Positions 7,676 through 16,261 of a stretch of 64,000 bases of DNA are shown piece by piece. The notes below the pieces were generated by a model. It searched no databases and was not told where the DNA came from. It worked only from the letters and a program-made list of their open reading frames with translations. The stretch is taken from NCBI GenBank assembly GCA_034420475.1, contig DAOULH010000025.1:74178-138177 (forward strand). The letters run 5' to 3'. Positions within the stretch are counted from its first letter, which is position 1, and each line of letters opens with the position of its first letter. This DNA is from Bin87 sp034420475 (GTDB lineage: Bacteria > Chloroflexota > Dehalococcoidia > Lucifugimonadales > UBA3495). The translations under genes were made by a program, and so were the position numbers.

Positions 7676-8692
7676 GTGCCTTTTGGAGATAATGACTGGC
7701 TGGCCCTGACCCAGGAAGACCCGATAGAGCCCGACATCCCGCTGTGCGACCCGCACCACCACTTCTGGGACCGGCGTATGCAAAGCGTCCCCTACCACCG
7801 CTACCTGCTTCACGAGCTGATGGCCGACCTTGATTCGGGCCACAACGTCCGGTCCACCGTCTTCGTCGAGGCCCGGTCGATGTATCGCGCCGACGGACCG
7901 GCGGAGTTGCAGCCGGTGGGCGAGGTGGAATTTGTGCAGGGGTTGGCGGCGGCCAGCGCCAGCGGCACTTACGGCGAGGCCCGGGCGGCGGCGGCCATCG
8001 TGGGTCACGCCGACCTCAAGCTTGGGGATGACGTGGCCCGGGTGCTGGAAGCGTTGCAGGCAGCGAGCCCGAACCGTTTCAAGGGCATCCGGCACAACGT
8101 GACCTGGAGCCCGGACCCCCTGATTGAAAACCGCGAGACCCAGGGGATCATGTCCAACGAGACCTTCCGGACCGGAGCCCGGGCGCTGGCCCGCATGGGT
8201 CTGTCGCTGGACGTGATGCTGTCCTTCCCCCAACTGAACGAGCTTGCCGAGTTTGCGCGGGCGGTGCCGGAGGTATCCATCATCCTCAACCACGTGGGCG
8301 GAGTCAGCCGCACCGGGATTTACGCCGGCAAGGACGACGAGGTCATACCGGCCTGGCGCGACGGCATCCGCGCGGTGGCGGAGTGTCCCAACGTCACGTG
8401 CAAGCTGGGCGGGTTGGGGATGCCCCGTTGGGGGTTCGGCTGGCACGCTCGCGCCGAGCCCATCGGGTCGGAGGAGTTGGCCGAGGCCATGACTCCGTGG
8501 ATGTCCCACTGCATCGAACACTTCGGTCCGGATCGCTGCATGTTCGAGAGCAACTTCCCGCCGGACAAGGTCTCGTTCTCGTACAACGTGATGTACAACG
8601 CTTTCAAGCGGTTTTCCCGGAGTTACAGCGCCAGCGAGCGGGCGAACTTGCTGCATGATACGGCGGTCCGGGCATACCGCATCGACACGTAA
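7676..8692 (+). CDS. Amidohydrolase family protein (Amidohydro_2, PDC hydrolase-like)
   Basis: The 338-aa TIM-barrel metallohydrolase begins with GTG, preceded by TTGGAGGG at a good distance. The N-terminal metal motif is CDPHHHFWD. Later signatures are KGIRHNVTW, ILNHVGG and MFESNFPPDK near the C-terminus, typical of the 2-pyrone-4,6-dicarboxylate lactonase/amidohydrolase-2 group. The substrate cannot be specified. It lies 17 bases upstream of a GMC oxidoreductase in the same direction, so the two likely form an operon for oxidation and hydrolysis of an organic compound. Confidence 0.85.
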   Translation: MPFGDNDWLALTQEDPIEPDIPLCDPHHHFWDRRMQSVPYHRYLLHELMADLDSGHNVRSTVFVEARSMYRADGPAELQPVGEVEFVQGLAAASASGTYGEARAAAAIVGHADLKLGDDVARVLEALQAASPNRFKGIRHNVTWSPDPLIENRETQGIMSNETFRTGARALARMGLSLDVMLSFPQLNELAEFARAVPEVSIILNHVGGVSRTGIYAGKDDEVIPAWRDGIRAVAECPNVTCKLGGLGMPRWGFGWHARAEPIGSEELAEAMTPWMSHCIEHFGPDRCMFESNFPPDKVSFSYNVMYNAFKRFSRSYSASERANLLHDTAVRAYRIDT

Positions 8693-8709
8693 CGCGAGGA
8701 CGCGAGGGC

Positions 8710-10239
8710 ATGAAATACGACGTGATCATCGTTGGCGCCGGATCAGCGGGCTGCGTGCTCGCCAACCGTCTGTCGGAAGACCCCAGCCGGTCCGTGCTGC
8801 TGCTGGAAGCCGGGCCCGACTATCCCGGCCCGGACCAATTGCCTGATGAGTTGAAATACGACATGAACCAGGCGGCGTCCGAGGAGGGAGCGGCGCACAA
8901 CTGGTCACTGGTCGGGAAGTCCACCGCGCAGCAGACGCGCCCGCTGCACGTGGCCCGCGGCAAGGTCACGGGCGGGAGCAGCGCCATCAACCACCAGATC
9001 CTGCTGCGCGGAGCCCCGGAGGATTTCGACGGCTGGGCTCAGGCCGGCAACGACGAATGGAGCTACCAGAACACGCTTCCCTACTTCCGCCGGCTGGAAA
9101 ACGACGCCGACATCCGGGACGACTTTCACGGCTCGGACGGGCCGATACCCGTTTGGCGTCATCACCGGGAAACCTGGCTGCCCCTGCAGGCGGCCTTCTA
9201 CCGGGCGTGCCGGGACGCCGGCTTCCCGGAAAGCCCGGATATGAATCACCCCGACGCCACCGGCGTTGGCGCCATGCCGTTGAACAACCCGGGCGGCGTG
9301 CGCATGAGCACGGCCATCACGTATCTCGACGCCTGCCGCCACCGGCTGAACCTGACTATCCGGGCCAACGTGGTGGCGCGGCGCATCATGTTTGAAGACA
9401 AGCGCGCCACCGGAGTGGAGGTTCAGAGTGGGGGAGAGACATTCGTCATTGACGGCGACCAGATCCTGCTCGCCGCCGGAGCGATCGCGTCGCCGCAACT
9501 GCTGTTGCTATCAGGCGTGGGCGACGCGGAGCAACTGCGCCCGTTGGGTATCGAGCCGGTCCACGACCTGCCCGGGGTTGGCCGGAGCATGAAGAACCAC
9601 CCGTCGGTGTCCATCGTGTTCCGCTCGCAACCCGACCACCACCTGGCTCCCGATGCGCCGCGCAACCAGGTGGGGCTGCGATTCACGGCCGACGGATCGT
9701 CCGACCGCAACGACATCCAGGTCCAGCCCACGACCTCGTATCCGGAGAGCCGGGAGGCGCCCAACATCCGCGTCGGATGCCGGCTGGAATACCCCTACAG
9801 CGAGGGCCGGCTGACCCTGGTGTCCGCTGACGTATCGGTGCAGCCGGACCTGGACTTCCGGTTCCTGTCTAATCCCAGGGATACCGCGCGTTTCCGCGAC
9901 GCCGTGCGGCGCACGGCAGCGATTTTCGAGCATCCGGCTTTCAAGGACCTGCTGGCAGAGCGCCTGTCGCCCACCGATGCGGACCTGGCCGATGACGACT
10001 CCCTGGATGCCTGGCTGATGCAGAACGCTGGCATCGCCGGTCACACCTCGGTCACCTGCAAGATGGGTCCCGCGACGGACCCAACCGCCGTGGTGGACCA
10101 GTATTGCAAGGTGCACGGCCTGCACAATCTCCGGGTGGTTGACGCTTCCATCATGCCGGACATAGTCCGGGCCAACACCAACGCCACCATCATAATGATG
10201 GCCGAGCGGGCCGCCGACTTCATCAAAGACGGCGATTAG
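8710..10239 (+). CDS. GMC-family FAD-dependent oxidoreductase (choline/alcohol dehydrogenase-like)
   Basis: The 509-aa protein starts MKYDVIIVGAGSAGCVLANR, the FAD-binding GxGxxG motif, and continues with LLLEAGPDYPGP and the GMC signature near GKVTGGSSAINHQILLRG. The C-terminal domain has the active-site GHTSVTCKMG and VVDASIMPDIVRANTNATII with the catalytic His/Asn region. GMC enzymes oxidise primary alcohols to aldehydes with FAD. No signal peptide is present, so it acts in the cytoplasm. A GAGG lies upstream. It is downstream of, and probably co-transcribed with, the amidohydrolase at 7676. Confidence 0.92.
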   Translation: MKYDVIIVGAGSAGCVLANRLSEDPSRSVLLLEAGPDYPGPDQLPDELKYDMNQAASEEGAAHNWSLVGKSTAQQTRPLHVARGKVTGGSSAINHQILLRGAPEDFDGWAQAGNDEWSYQNTLPYFRRLENDADIRDDFHGSDGPIPVWRHHRETWLPLQAAFYRACRDAGFPESPDMNHPDATGVGAMPLNNPGGVRMSTAITYLDACRHRLNLTIRANVVARRIMFEDKRATGVEVQSGGETFVIDGDQILLAAGAIASPQLLLLSGVGDAEQLRPLGIEPVHDLPGVGRSMKNHPSVSIVFRSQPDHHLAPDAPRNQVGLRFTADGSSDRNDIQVQPTTSYPESREAPNIRVGCRLEYPYSEGRLTLVSADVSVQPDLDFRFLSNPRDTARFRDAVRRTAAIFEHPAFKDLLAERLSPTDADLADDDSLDAWLMQNAGIAGHTSVTCKMGPATDPTAVVDQYCKVHGLHNLRVVDASIMPDIVRANTNATIIMMAERAADFIKDGD

Positions 10240-10243
10240 CTCC

Positions 10244-10370
10244 CTCACGCTTCCCCCAAACTGTCATTGCGAGCGCAGCGCGGCAATCTCGTTGGGGCAA
10301 CGGACGCCGCCGCGGGAACGAGATCGCCGCGTCGCTGCGCTCCTCGCGATGACAAAATGGGTACGTATGG
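10244..10370. repeat. Short-form palindromic MITE/REP-like element, copy 2 (inverted relative to copy 1)
   Basis: The 91-bp core at 10263-10353 begins GTCATTGCGAGCGCAGCGCG and ends CTCCTCGCGATGAC. It is the reverse orientation of copy 1 and differs from copy 3 at about one base. It fills the gap between the convergent GMC and PQQ-propeller genes. Confidence 0.85.
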
Positions 10371-10433
10371 GATCGTGCCCGGTTGGAAACACCGCAGCAA
10401 GCTCATGGGAGCGGAAGCGGATATGAACCCCGG

Positions 10434-11894
10434 TCACTCGATGGCGTGCAGTACGCCGTCGTTGGTTCTGACGTAGAGCCGCCCGCCGGCGAATACCGGG
10501 GAGATCTCCACCGGGGCTTCCAACGGGAGATTCCAGATCAACTTCCCGTCGCGCCGGTCGAGAGCGTAGAAGCTGCCGGCGTCGGTCCCAAAGTACACCT
10601 GGTCTCCCACCACCACCGGAGACCCGAATATGGCGCCGTCGGCCTCGAACCGCCACGTCTCCGTGCCGGAAATCGCGTCAGCCCCATAGAAGCCGCCCTT
10701 GAAACTCCCCGCATACAGCGAGTCGGCCGTGACCGATGGGGTTGCCACCAGCCCCGTTGTAGACCATCGCCCGGTAGCGCGGTCGAATGCGAAATCGGGA
10801 TCAAACAGCCACATCCTTCCCTTTTGCGCCGGCGGACGCGGCACGCCCGGCACCTTCCAGTCCCAAAACTGCTTCCAGACCAGCTTGAACTGGTATTCGC
10901 CGGCGATCTCCCGGGCGTCGGCATCTACCGCGTGCACCTGTCCCCCGGATGGGAAGTACGCCAGCCCGTTGGCGATGGCCGGGGACGCTTTGGTGTTCCC
11001 TTCGGTGCGGAAGCGCAGCTTGCTCTGTCCGGTCCTGGCGTCGAACACGTAGAGATTGCCGAGGTTGTCCGCGGCGTAAACGTGTCCGTCACTGACGGCC
11101 GGCGCTGCGCGGACTTCACCCGCGATGTCCTCCCGCCATAAAACGTCTCCGTTGGCGGCGTCCAGGGCGTAGAGCGCATTATCGCCCGATCCCACATAGA
11201 CGATGCCGTCGGCCACGATTGGCGACGAAGCGATAGGCCCGCCGGTTTTGACCGTCCAGCGGAACTGCCGGGTGTTTCGGTCCAGGGCGATGATCCGGTG
11301 GTCGGTCAAGCCAACGTAGAGCAGGTCGCCGGCCAGAGCCACGGAATGGTCCAGCGGGCTGGGGACGGAAACCTCCCAGAGTTGTTCCCCGGTCGAGGCA
11401 TCCAGGGCGCTGATCTTGAAGAACGCGCCGACGTACACCACCCCATCGTGCACGATAGGAGCAGCGCGGGTGGGAGTGCCCAGGTCATGGGACCAGAGCG
11501 CCTTTCCCTCCGGCTGGGCGGCCACAGTGGGGATGTGACGAGTGAGCTGGAGGTCCCGGCCGACCATGGACCACTGGTCCGGCAACGAAGCCGAGCTGAG
11601 CTTGGTGCTGGGCGAGTTGAACAGCAGTTTGATCGGGTTCGGAAAGAAAGGATAGTACAGCCATGCCAGGAAAAACAGGACGACCACAACCACCCCGATC
11701 CGGATCAATCGTCGCCGGCCCCGCCTGCTGAACCATCGCCGCCCGCGAGGGTCATCCTGGGCCCATTCGGGGAGGTTGGCGACCATGCGGTCGCATTCCC
11801 GGCACGCTTGCCCCGGTTCCTGGCCTTCGGCCCCGCACCAACCGCAGACCGCGGCGCTGTTTGACCCGGCATCGGGTCGGGTGGCTTCGTTCAT
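10434..11894 (-). CDS. Membrane-anchored PQQ-like (BamB-type) beta-propeller protein with N-terminal zinc ribbon
   Basis: The 486-aa protein has a four-cysteine ribbon (C17, C20, C31, C34), then a basic stretch and one transmembrane helix at about 65-82. The remaining 380 residues contain PQQ-enzyme/BamB-like repeats (APIVHDGVVYVGAFF, SPIVADGIVYVGSGDNALYA, GSPVVVGDQVYFGTDAGSFY). Quinoprotein catalytic ligands are not evident, so it is probably a scaffold or binding protein outside the membrane with its ribbon in the cytoplasm. It is downstream of the ABC permease genes in the same direction, with a 176-bp gap. Confidence 0.8.
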   Translation of the reverse strand: MNEATRPDAGSNSAAVCGWCGAEGQEPGQACRECDRMVANLPEWAQDDPRGRRWFSRRGRRRLIRIGVVVVVLFFLAWLYYPFFPNPIKLLFNSPSTKLSSASLPDQWSMVGRDLQLTRHIPTVAAQPEGKALWSHDLGTPTRAAPIVHDGVVYVGAFFKISALDASTGEQLWEVSVPSPLDHSVALAGDLLYVGLTDHRIIALDRNTRQFRWTVKTGGPIASSPIVADGIVYVGSGDNALYALDAANGDVLWREDIAGEVRAAPAVSDGHVYAADNLGNLYVFDARTGQSKLRFRTEGNTKASPAIANGLAYFPSGGQVHAVDADAREIAGEYQFKLVWKQFWDWKVPGVPRPPAQKGRMWLFDPDFAFDRATGRWSTTGLVATPSVTADSLYAGSFKGGFYGADAISGTETWRFEADGAIFGSPVVVGDQVYFGTDAGSFYALDRRDGKLIWNLPLEAPVEISPVFAGGRLYVRTNDGVLHAIE

Positions 11895-12070
11895 CGGGAA
11901 TAGATTAGCGTGTCAACGAGGTCGCGGCAACAACGTCGTGTCCGGCGTAGCTGTCGGCGCAGTGGCGCGGAGCGCAAACGACGGCGCGGATGCGCATTCC
12001 GCACCCGCGCCGGTCGGTTGTCTGACTGCCTCAATAGTCAGTGGGCTCTCTAACGGCAGCGCCGGAATGG

Positions 12071-12949
12071 CTACAGGTTCCGCTGCTTCGGGTCCAGCTT
12101 GTCGCGCAGCCAGTCTCCCAGCAGGTTCATCGACAGAACCGTGAGCAGGATGGCCAAGCCGGGGAAGAAGGACAGCCACCAGGCATCGGTCACGAACGAC
12201 CGTCCGTCGGCCACCATCACGCCCCATGCCGGCGTGGGCCGGGAAATGCCCGCTCCCAGGAAGCTCAGCGTTGCTTCCAGCACGATGACGAAACCCACCT
12301 GGAGCGTCGCCAGCACCACAATGGTGTTCACAATGTTCGGGAAGATGTAGCGGAACATGATCCGCGGGTTGGACGCCCCGGCGACTCGGGCCCGGGAGAT
12401 GTAGTCCTGCGCCCGGATGGTCAGCGCTTCGCCGCGAACCAGCCGCGCATAGCGAGACCATTGGCTCAACACCAGCACGGCGATCAGTATCTTCATGCTG
12501 GGCCCTGCCATTGCGGCGACCACAATTGCCACCACGATGATGGGCAGGGATAGCGAGATGTCCACCAGGCGCATCATGAGGTTGTCGGCCCAGCCCCCGT
12601 AAAAGGCGGACACAATGCCGAAAGAGGTGCCGATTATCCCCGAAATCAGGATCGCCACGCTGGCCACCAGCAGCGACACGCGGGCTCCGTGCATGACACG
12701 GCTGAGTACGTCTCGCCCGATGTCGTCCGTGCCGAACCAGTGCTGCGCCGATGGTTCCGCGAAGCGATTTTTCATGTCGCCTTGCAGCGGGTCGTAGGGA
12801 GCAATCCAATTGGCGCCGAGGGCGGGGATGAGCAAGACTATCACCAGGACGGCCACTGGAATGACCGGGTAGCGGAAGACCTCCCTCGCGTAATGGCCGA
12901 TTCGGGCCGTTGGACGCGGGCTGCTGAGTTCTGGTAGTGCTATGGCCAT
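12071..12949 (-). CDS. ABC transporter permease, DppC/OppC family
   Basis: The 292-aa protein has an N-terminal membrane helix, the DppC N-terminal segment (IAPYDPLQGDMKNRF with HWFGTDDIGRDVLSRV), and the permease EAA-type loop ALTIRAQDYISRARVAGASN with six predicted membrane helices in total. It would form the membrane channel with DppB for oligopeptides, nickel or similar solutes. It follows the DppB gene by 31 bases and belongs to the SBP-DppB-DppC operon. No ATPase genes follow. Confidence 0.9.
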   Translation of the reverse strand: MAIALPELSSPRPTARIGHYAREVFRYPVIPVAVLVIVLLIPALGANWIAPYDPLQGDMKNRFAEPSAQHWFGTDDIGRDVLSRVMHGARVSLLVASVAILISGIIGTSFGIVSAFYGGWADNLMMRLVDISLSLPIIVVAIVVAAMAGPSMKILIAVLVLSQWSRYARLVRGEALTIRAQDYISRARVAGASNPRIMFRYIFPNIVNTIVVLATLQVGFVIVLEATLSFLGAGISRPTPAWGVMVADGRSFVTDAWWLSFFPGLAILLTVLSMNLLGDWLRDKLDPKQRNL

Positions 12950-12980
12950 GGTTATCGTCCTCGCTTAAGCCCGTGTGGCA

Positions 12981-13901
12981 TCAGGTGTACCGAATGCGGG
13001 GGTCCAGGTAGGCATAGGCTATGTCCACCAGCAGGTTCGCTACGATGTAGATCGTGGTGAAGGTGAGCATGATGCCCTGCAACAGGGCGTAGTCGCTGGA
13101 CCGCGCCGCGTTGAACAGGAGGAACCCCAAACCGGGCCACTGGAATACCGTTTCGATGGAAACGGAGCCCACCATCAGCGATCCCAGCGTGATGGCAAAG
13201 TAGGTCAGCGGGGCGATGGCGGCGTTCCGCAGGCAGTGCTTCCAGAGTATCTTGCGCTCAGGAAGGCCCTTGATCCGCGCCAGCTTCACGTACTCGCTGT
13301 CCAGCACGTCCAGCATGGACGACCGGACCAGGCGGAGCATGGCGGCTACCTGGAACCATCCGATGGCAATGGCGGGTAGGATCAGGTGCTTGATGCCGCC
13401 CTTCCCTGAGGTTGGGAACCAGTCCAACTGCACCGCGAAGATCCACATCAGGATGATGCCCAGCCAGAACACCGGGAGGGATTGCCCCAGGAGCGCGACC
13501 ACCTTGCCGGTCCAGTCGAAGACGGTGTCCCGGTAGGTTGCGGTTAACACGCCGATGGGTAATCCCAGCGCGACGGCCACCAGAATGCCGGCTCCGGCTA
13601 ACTGAATCGTGGCCATGAATCGGTCGCTGATCAGTTCGGCTACGGTGAAGTGGGGGTACTTGAATGAATTGCCGAAGTCGCCCCGCACCGCGTTCCATAC
13701 GTAAGTGAAGTACTGTTCGTGCAACGGCTTGTTGATGCCCCAGAATTCCTCCAGATCTGCCCGCACTTGGGCGTCGGCGTCGTCCGGCAGAATGGCGTCC
13801 AGGGGGTTGCCGCCGGCGTGGCCCAGGGCGAAAGCAATTACGCTAACTACCACCAGGACCAAGATAGCCTGGAGGATACGCATAATGATGTACCGTTGCA
13901 T
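12981..13901 (-). CDS. ABC transporter permease, DppB/OppB family
   Basis: The 306-aa protein starts MQRYIIMRILQAILVLVVVS, the usual DppB first helix. It has the periplasmic loop with FWGINKPLHEQYFTYVWNAV, and the coupling loop SEYVKLARIKGLPERKILWK followed by HCLRNAAIAPLTYFA. It pairs with DppC at 12071. It lies 116 bases downstream of the substrate-binding protein, separated from it by a strong 30-base stem-loop. Confidence 0.92.
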   Translation of the reverse strand: MQRYIIMRILQAILVLVVVSVIAFALGHAGGNPLDAILPDDADAQVRADLEEFWGINKPLHEQYFTYVWNAVRGDFGNSFKYPHFTVAELISDRFMATIQLAGAGILVAVALGLPIGVLTATYRDTVFDWTGKVVALLGQSLPVFWLGIILMWIFAVQLDWFPTSGKGGIKHLILPAIAIGWFQVAAMLRLVRSSMLDVLDSEYVKLARIKGLPERKILWKHCLRNAAIAPLTYFAITLGSLMVGSVSIETVFQWPGLGFLLFNAARSSDYALLQGIMLTFTTIYIVANLLVDIAYAYLDPRIRYT

Positions 13902-13950
13902 CCCTAACTCCTGCCCCAGGGTTCAGCCGCGGCTATTTCCAATTCGCGCA

Positions 13951-13980
13951 CCGCGACTGCCGGTTCCCCGGCAGTCGCGG
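13951..13980 (-). terminator. Intercistronic perfect stem-loop between substrate-binding protein and permease genes
   Basis: Two exact 13-base arms (CCGCGACTGCCGG and its complement) flank a TTCC loop. No T-run follows in the transcribed direction. It is therefore more likely an mRNA-stabilising or attenuating hairpin that raises binding-protein expression over permease than a full terminator. Confidence 0.6.
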
Positions 13981-14017
13981 CGCTTTCAAACCGGTATTGG
14001 TCAGACTGGCCGGGGGA

Positions 14018-15835
14018 TCAGCAAGGCGGTCCCTCGATCAGCTCATTGCTGCCCAGATCGCCGCCCTCCCAACCTGGGAAAGGCCATCCGCAGATGAATT
14101 CGGTGTTGACTATCGTCTCGATGGGCACCCAGAAGAGCGGTATCCACTCGTGCTGGTAGAACTTGATGTCGCCGATCTGGTACAGCACCTTTTCACGTTC
14201 CGCCGGGTCCACGGTGACCTGGAGCTCATGGTAGAGCTCCTGGAGCTCGGCAGTCTCGTACATGAAGACCGTGCCGCCGTCTTCCTTGGGGGTGTTGAAC
14301 AGCATGATCTGCGCTTCCACCGCCTTGAAGGAAGGCGTGGTCGCCAATGCCGTTTCGTGATTGGACTTGTTCCGGCGGCGGGCAACCACGGCTGCGCGGT
14401 CTTCGTCACGGAGTTCCAGTTCCACTCCGATCTCCGCCCAAGCCAGCTGCATGAACTGGGCGATCTGGGGAAGCTCAGGGGCGCCGGGGAAGGGATACAT
14501 CGGAACCGTGATCTTGAACCCTTCGGGGTAGCCGGCCTCAGCCAGGAGTTGCTTGGACGCCTCCAGGTCGTAGCCGTATTCCTCCTCCCAGTCCTCGTCC
14601 CACTTGGGATTCCAGGCCGTCAGGGTGGGATGGAAAGCGTGCACCTTGGAGTCCCAGACGCGGCCCTTGTAGAGTTCCTCCTTGAAGGTCTCGCGGTCCA
14701 CGGCCTTGTTCAGCGCCTTGCGCACCTTGATCCCGATTTCGCCGGGCGCGGTCACCGGGAAGTCGGGGTCGTAGTTCTCGGCGTCGCCGTAGAACATGCC
14801 GCCGAAGCGGAAGGCCGTCTGCTGGGCGGGGCCGGTGCTGGGTATGATCTTGAACTTTCCGTCTTCCTCTGCCTCCAGCTTGTCGCCCAGGTCCCGGTTG
14901 ACCTCGGTCATGTGCGTCTCCTCGGCGCGGAACTGAGCCAGGCGGGTGGACTCTTCCAGCACCCAGGTGTTGCGCATTTCGGGGTAAACCGGGTCATGCC
15001 GCCAGTGGCCGTCCGGGAAGGCCAGCGAGTAGTCCACGTGGACTTCGGGAACGCGGCCATCGTACTGATACGGCCCGGTGCCGGCCAGGTTCTCGTAGTA
15101 CTCGTTGGTGCAGCCTTCACTGGCGATGTTCTCAGCATCGTCGAACCCGCCGGCCCCGTCGCACTGGGCCTTGCTGTAAATCATGTTGCCGGCTGACTCG
15201 GCGGCGTAGAACAGATACTCAGCGGAGGGCTTCACCATGTGGACCTGGATGTTATAAGGATCCAGAATCTCCACGTGGTCGACGTTGCAGATGCCGCCCT
15301 TGTAGCTGGCGCGGGTGCCTTTCTGGCAAGTGAGCTTGAAGCTGTGCTCCACATCTGCGGCGGTGAACTCGCCAAACCCTCGATGGAACTGGATACCCTG
15401 CTCCAGCTCGAAGGTCCAAACATCACCGGTGGCGTTCATCTCCCAAGATTTTGCCAGCATGGGGATCCATTCGCTGGTGTTGGGATCCAGTTGCACCAGG
15501 TATTCCATGAACGGACTGTGCTGGTACACGAAGTCCACACCACCCAACCATGGCACTACGGTGTCATCAATGGGAGTGATCAGCCCCAGGATGATCTTGT
15601 CAGTTGGCAACTGGCTCTCATCCACGACATTGCCGCTGGGCTGGTCCTGGGACTCGGGCATGGCGGTGGGCTGAGCCGCGGCCGCCGGGGCGCCTCCGGA
15701 TGCCGGCTGGGCTGCCGCCGGCTGAGCGGTTTCCGCCGGGGCCTCGGCGCCTCCGCATGCTGCAACGAATGTCAGGAGCAGCAGCGCTGGTAAAAGCAGC
15801 AACGCCGATCTAATCTTCATTCCGTAGCGGTTCAT
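14018..15835 (-). CDS. ABC transporter substrate-binding lipoprotein, family 5
   Basis: The 605-aa protein starts with a lipoprotein signal peptide (residues about 8-27), with the lipobox FVAAC placing the lipidated Cys near residue 27. A Pro/Ala/Gln-rich linker follows, then the SBP_bac_5 domain (VWTFELEQGIQFHRGFGEFT, VRKALNKAVDRETF, LLAEAGYPEGFKI). It captures an oligopeptide or similar solute outside the cell for the DppBC permeases. A GGAGG lies eight bases before the ATG at 15835. It is the first gene of the minus-strand operon. Confidence 0.93.
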   Translation of the reverse strand: MNRYGMKIRSALLLLPALLLLTFVAACGGAEAPAETAQPAAAQPASGGAPAAAAQPTAMPESQDQPSGNVVDESQLPTDKIILGLITPIDDTVVPWLGGVDFVYQHSPFMEYLVQLDPNTSEWIPMLAKSWEMNATGDVWTFELEQGIQFHRGFGEFTAADVEHSFKLTCQKGTRASYKGGICNVDHVEILDPYNIQVHMVKPSAEYLFYAAESAGNMIYSKAQCDGAGGFDDAENIASEGCTNEYYENLAGTGPYQYDGRVPEVHVDYSLAFPDGHWRHDPVYPEMRNTWVLEESTRLAQFRAEETHMTEVNRDLGDKLEAEEDGKFKIIPSTGPAQQTAFRFGGMFYGDAENYDPDFPVTAPGEIGIKVRKALNKAVDRETFKEELYKGRVWDSKVHAFHPTLTAWNPKWDEDWEEEYGYDLEASKQLLAEAGYPEGFKITVPMYPFPGAPELPQIAQFMQLAWAEIGVELELRDEDRAAVVARRRNKSNHETALATTPSFKAVEAQIMLFNTPKEDGGTVFMYETAELQELYHELQVTVDPAEREKVLYQIGDIKFYQHEWIPLFWVPIETIVNTEFICGWPFPGWEGGDLGSNELIEGPPC

Positions 15836-16261
15836 TACCAGACCTCCAGACTGTGATTGTCACGCCCGTGACCTGGGGTCAGGACGCACGTCCTCCATGT
15901 TCTCTGAAGCCGGAGCCAATGATGATCCTGGCTCATTTATCCGGTTGCGAAATCAGTTGGCCGTTCCAATATGCGTGCCGTACCTCGTTGCCTGGCATAC
16001 TGAATCGTATGGTGAGGATGCCATTTGCGGTTGTTTATCGTGACCTAAGTTACGAAAAACGACTATCCTATCAGTTCTCCATGCCGGGTAGCGTGCAACC
16101 TGTGAATGGAATAGCGGCATTTCGCAAAGTAGGCCGACTTTATCCCAGCCACATCGCCCATGTCAATAGCGTCGATATTGACCGACTGGGCTCGCCAAGT
16201 CGTGAGGCTCCCGGCTGCGCGTGACCCTGAGCAGCAGAAACCGTTACCGATAGGACCCGGA
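15836..16261. other. Intergenic region without a supported gene
   Basis: This 426-bp gap separates the start of the ABC operon from the end of the large fusion gene. A 123-codon open frame on the plus strand (15853-16224) has no ribosome site and no recognisable domain, and I do not accept it. The region must contain the promoter for the substrate-binding protein gene, but I see no clear consensus boxes. Confidence 0.6.

Noticed and set aside
15853..16224. 123-codon frame upstream of the substrate-binding protein
   Set aside because: No ribosome site, unusual composition and no domain; it covers the promoter region of the divergent operon.
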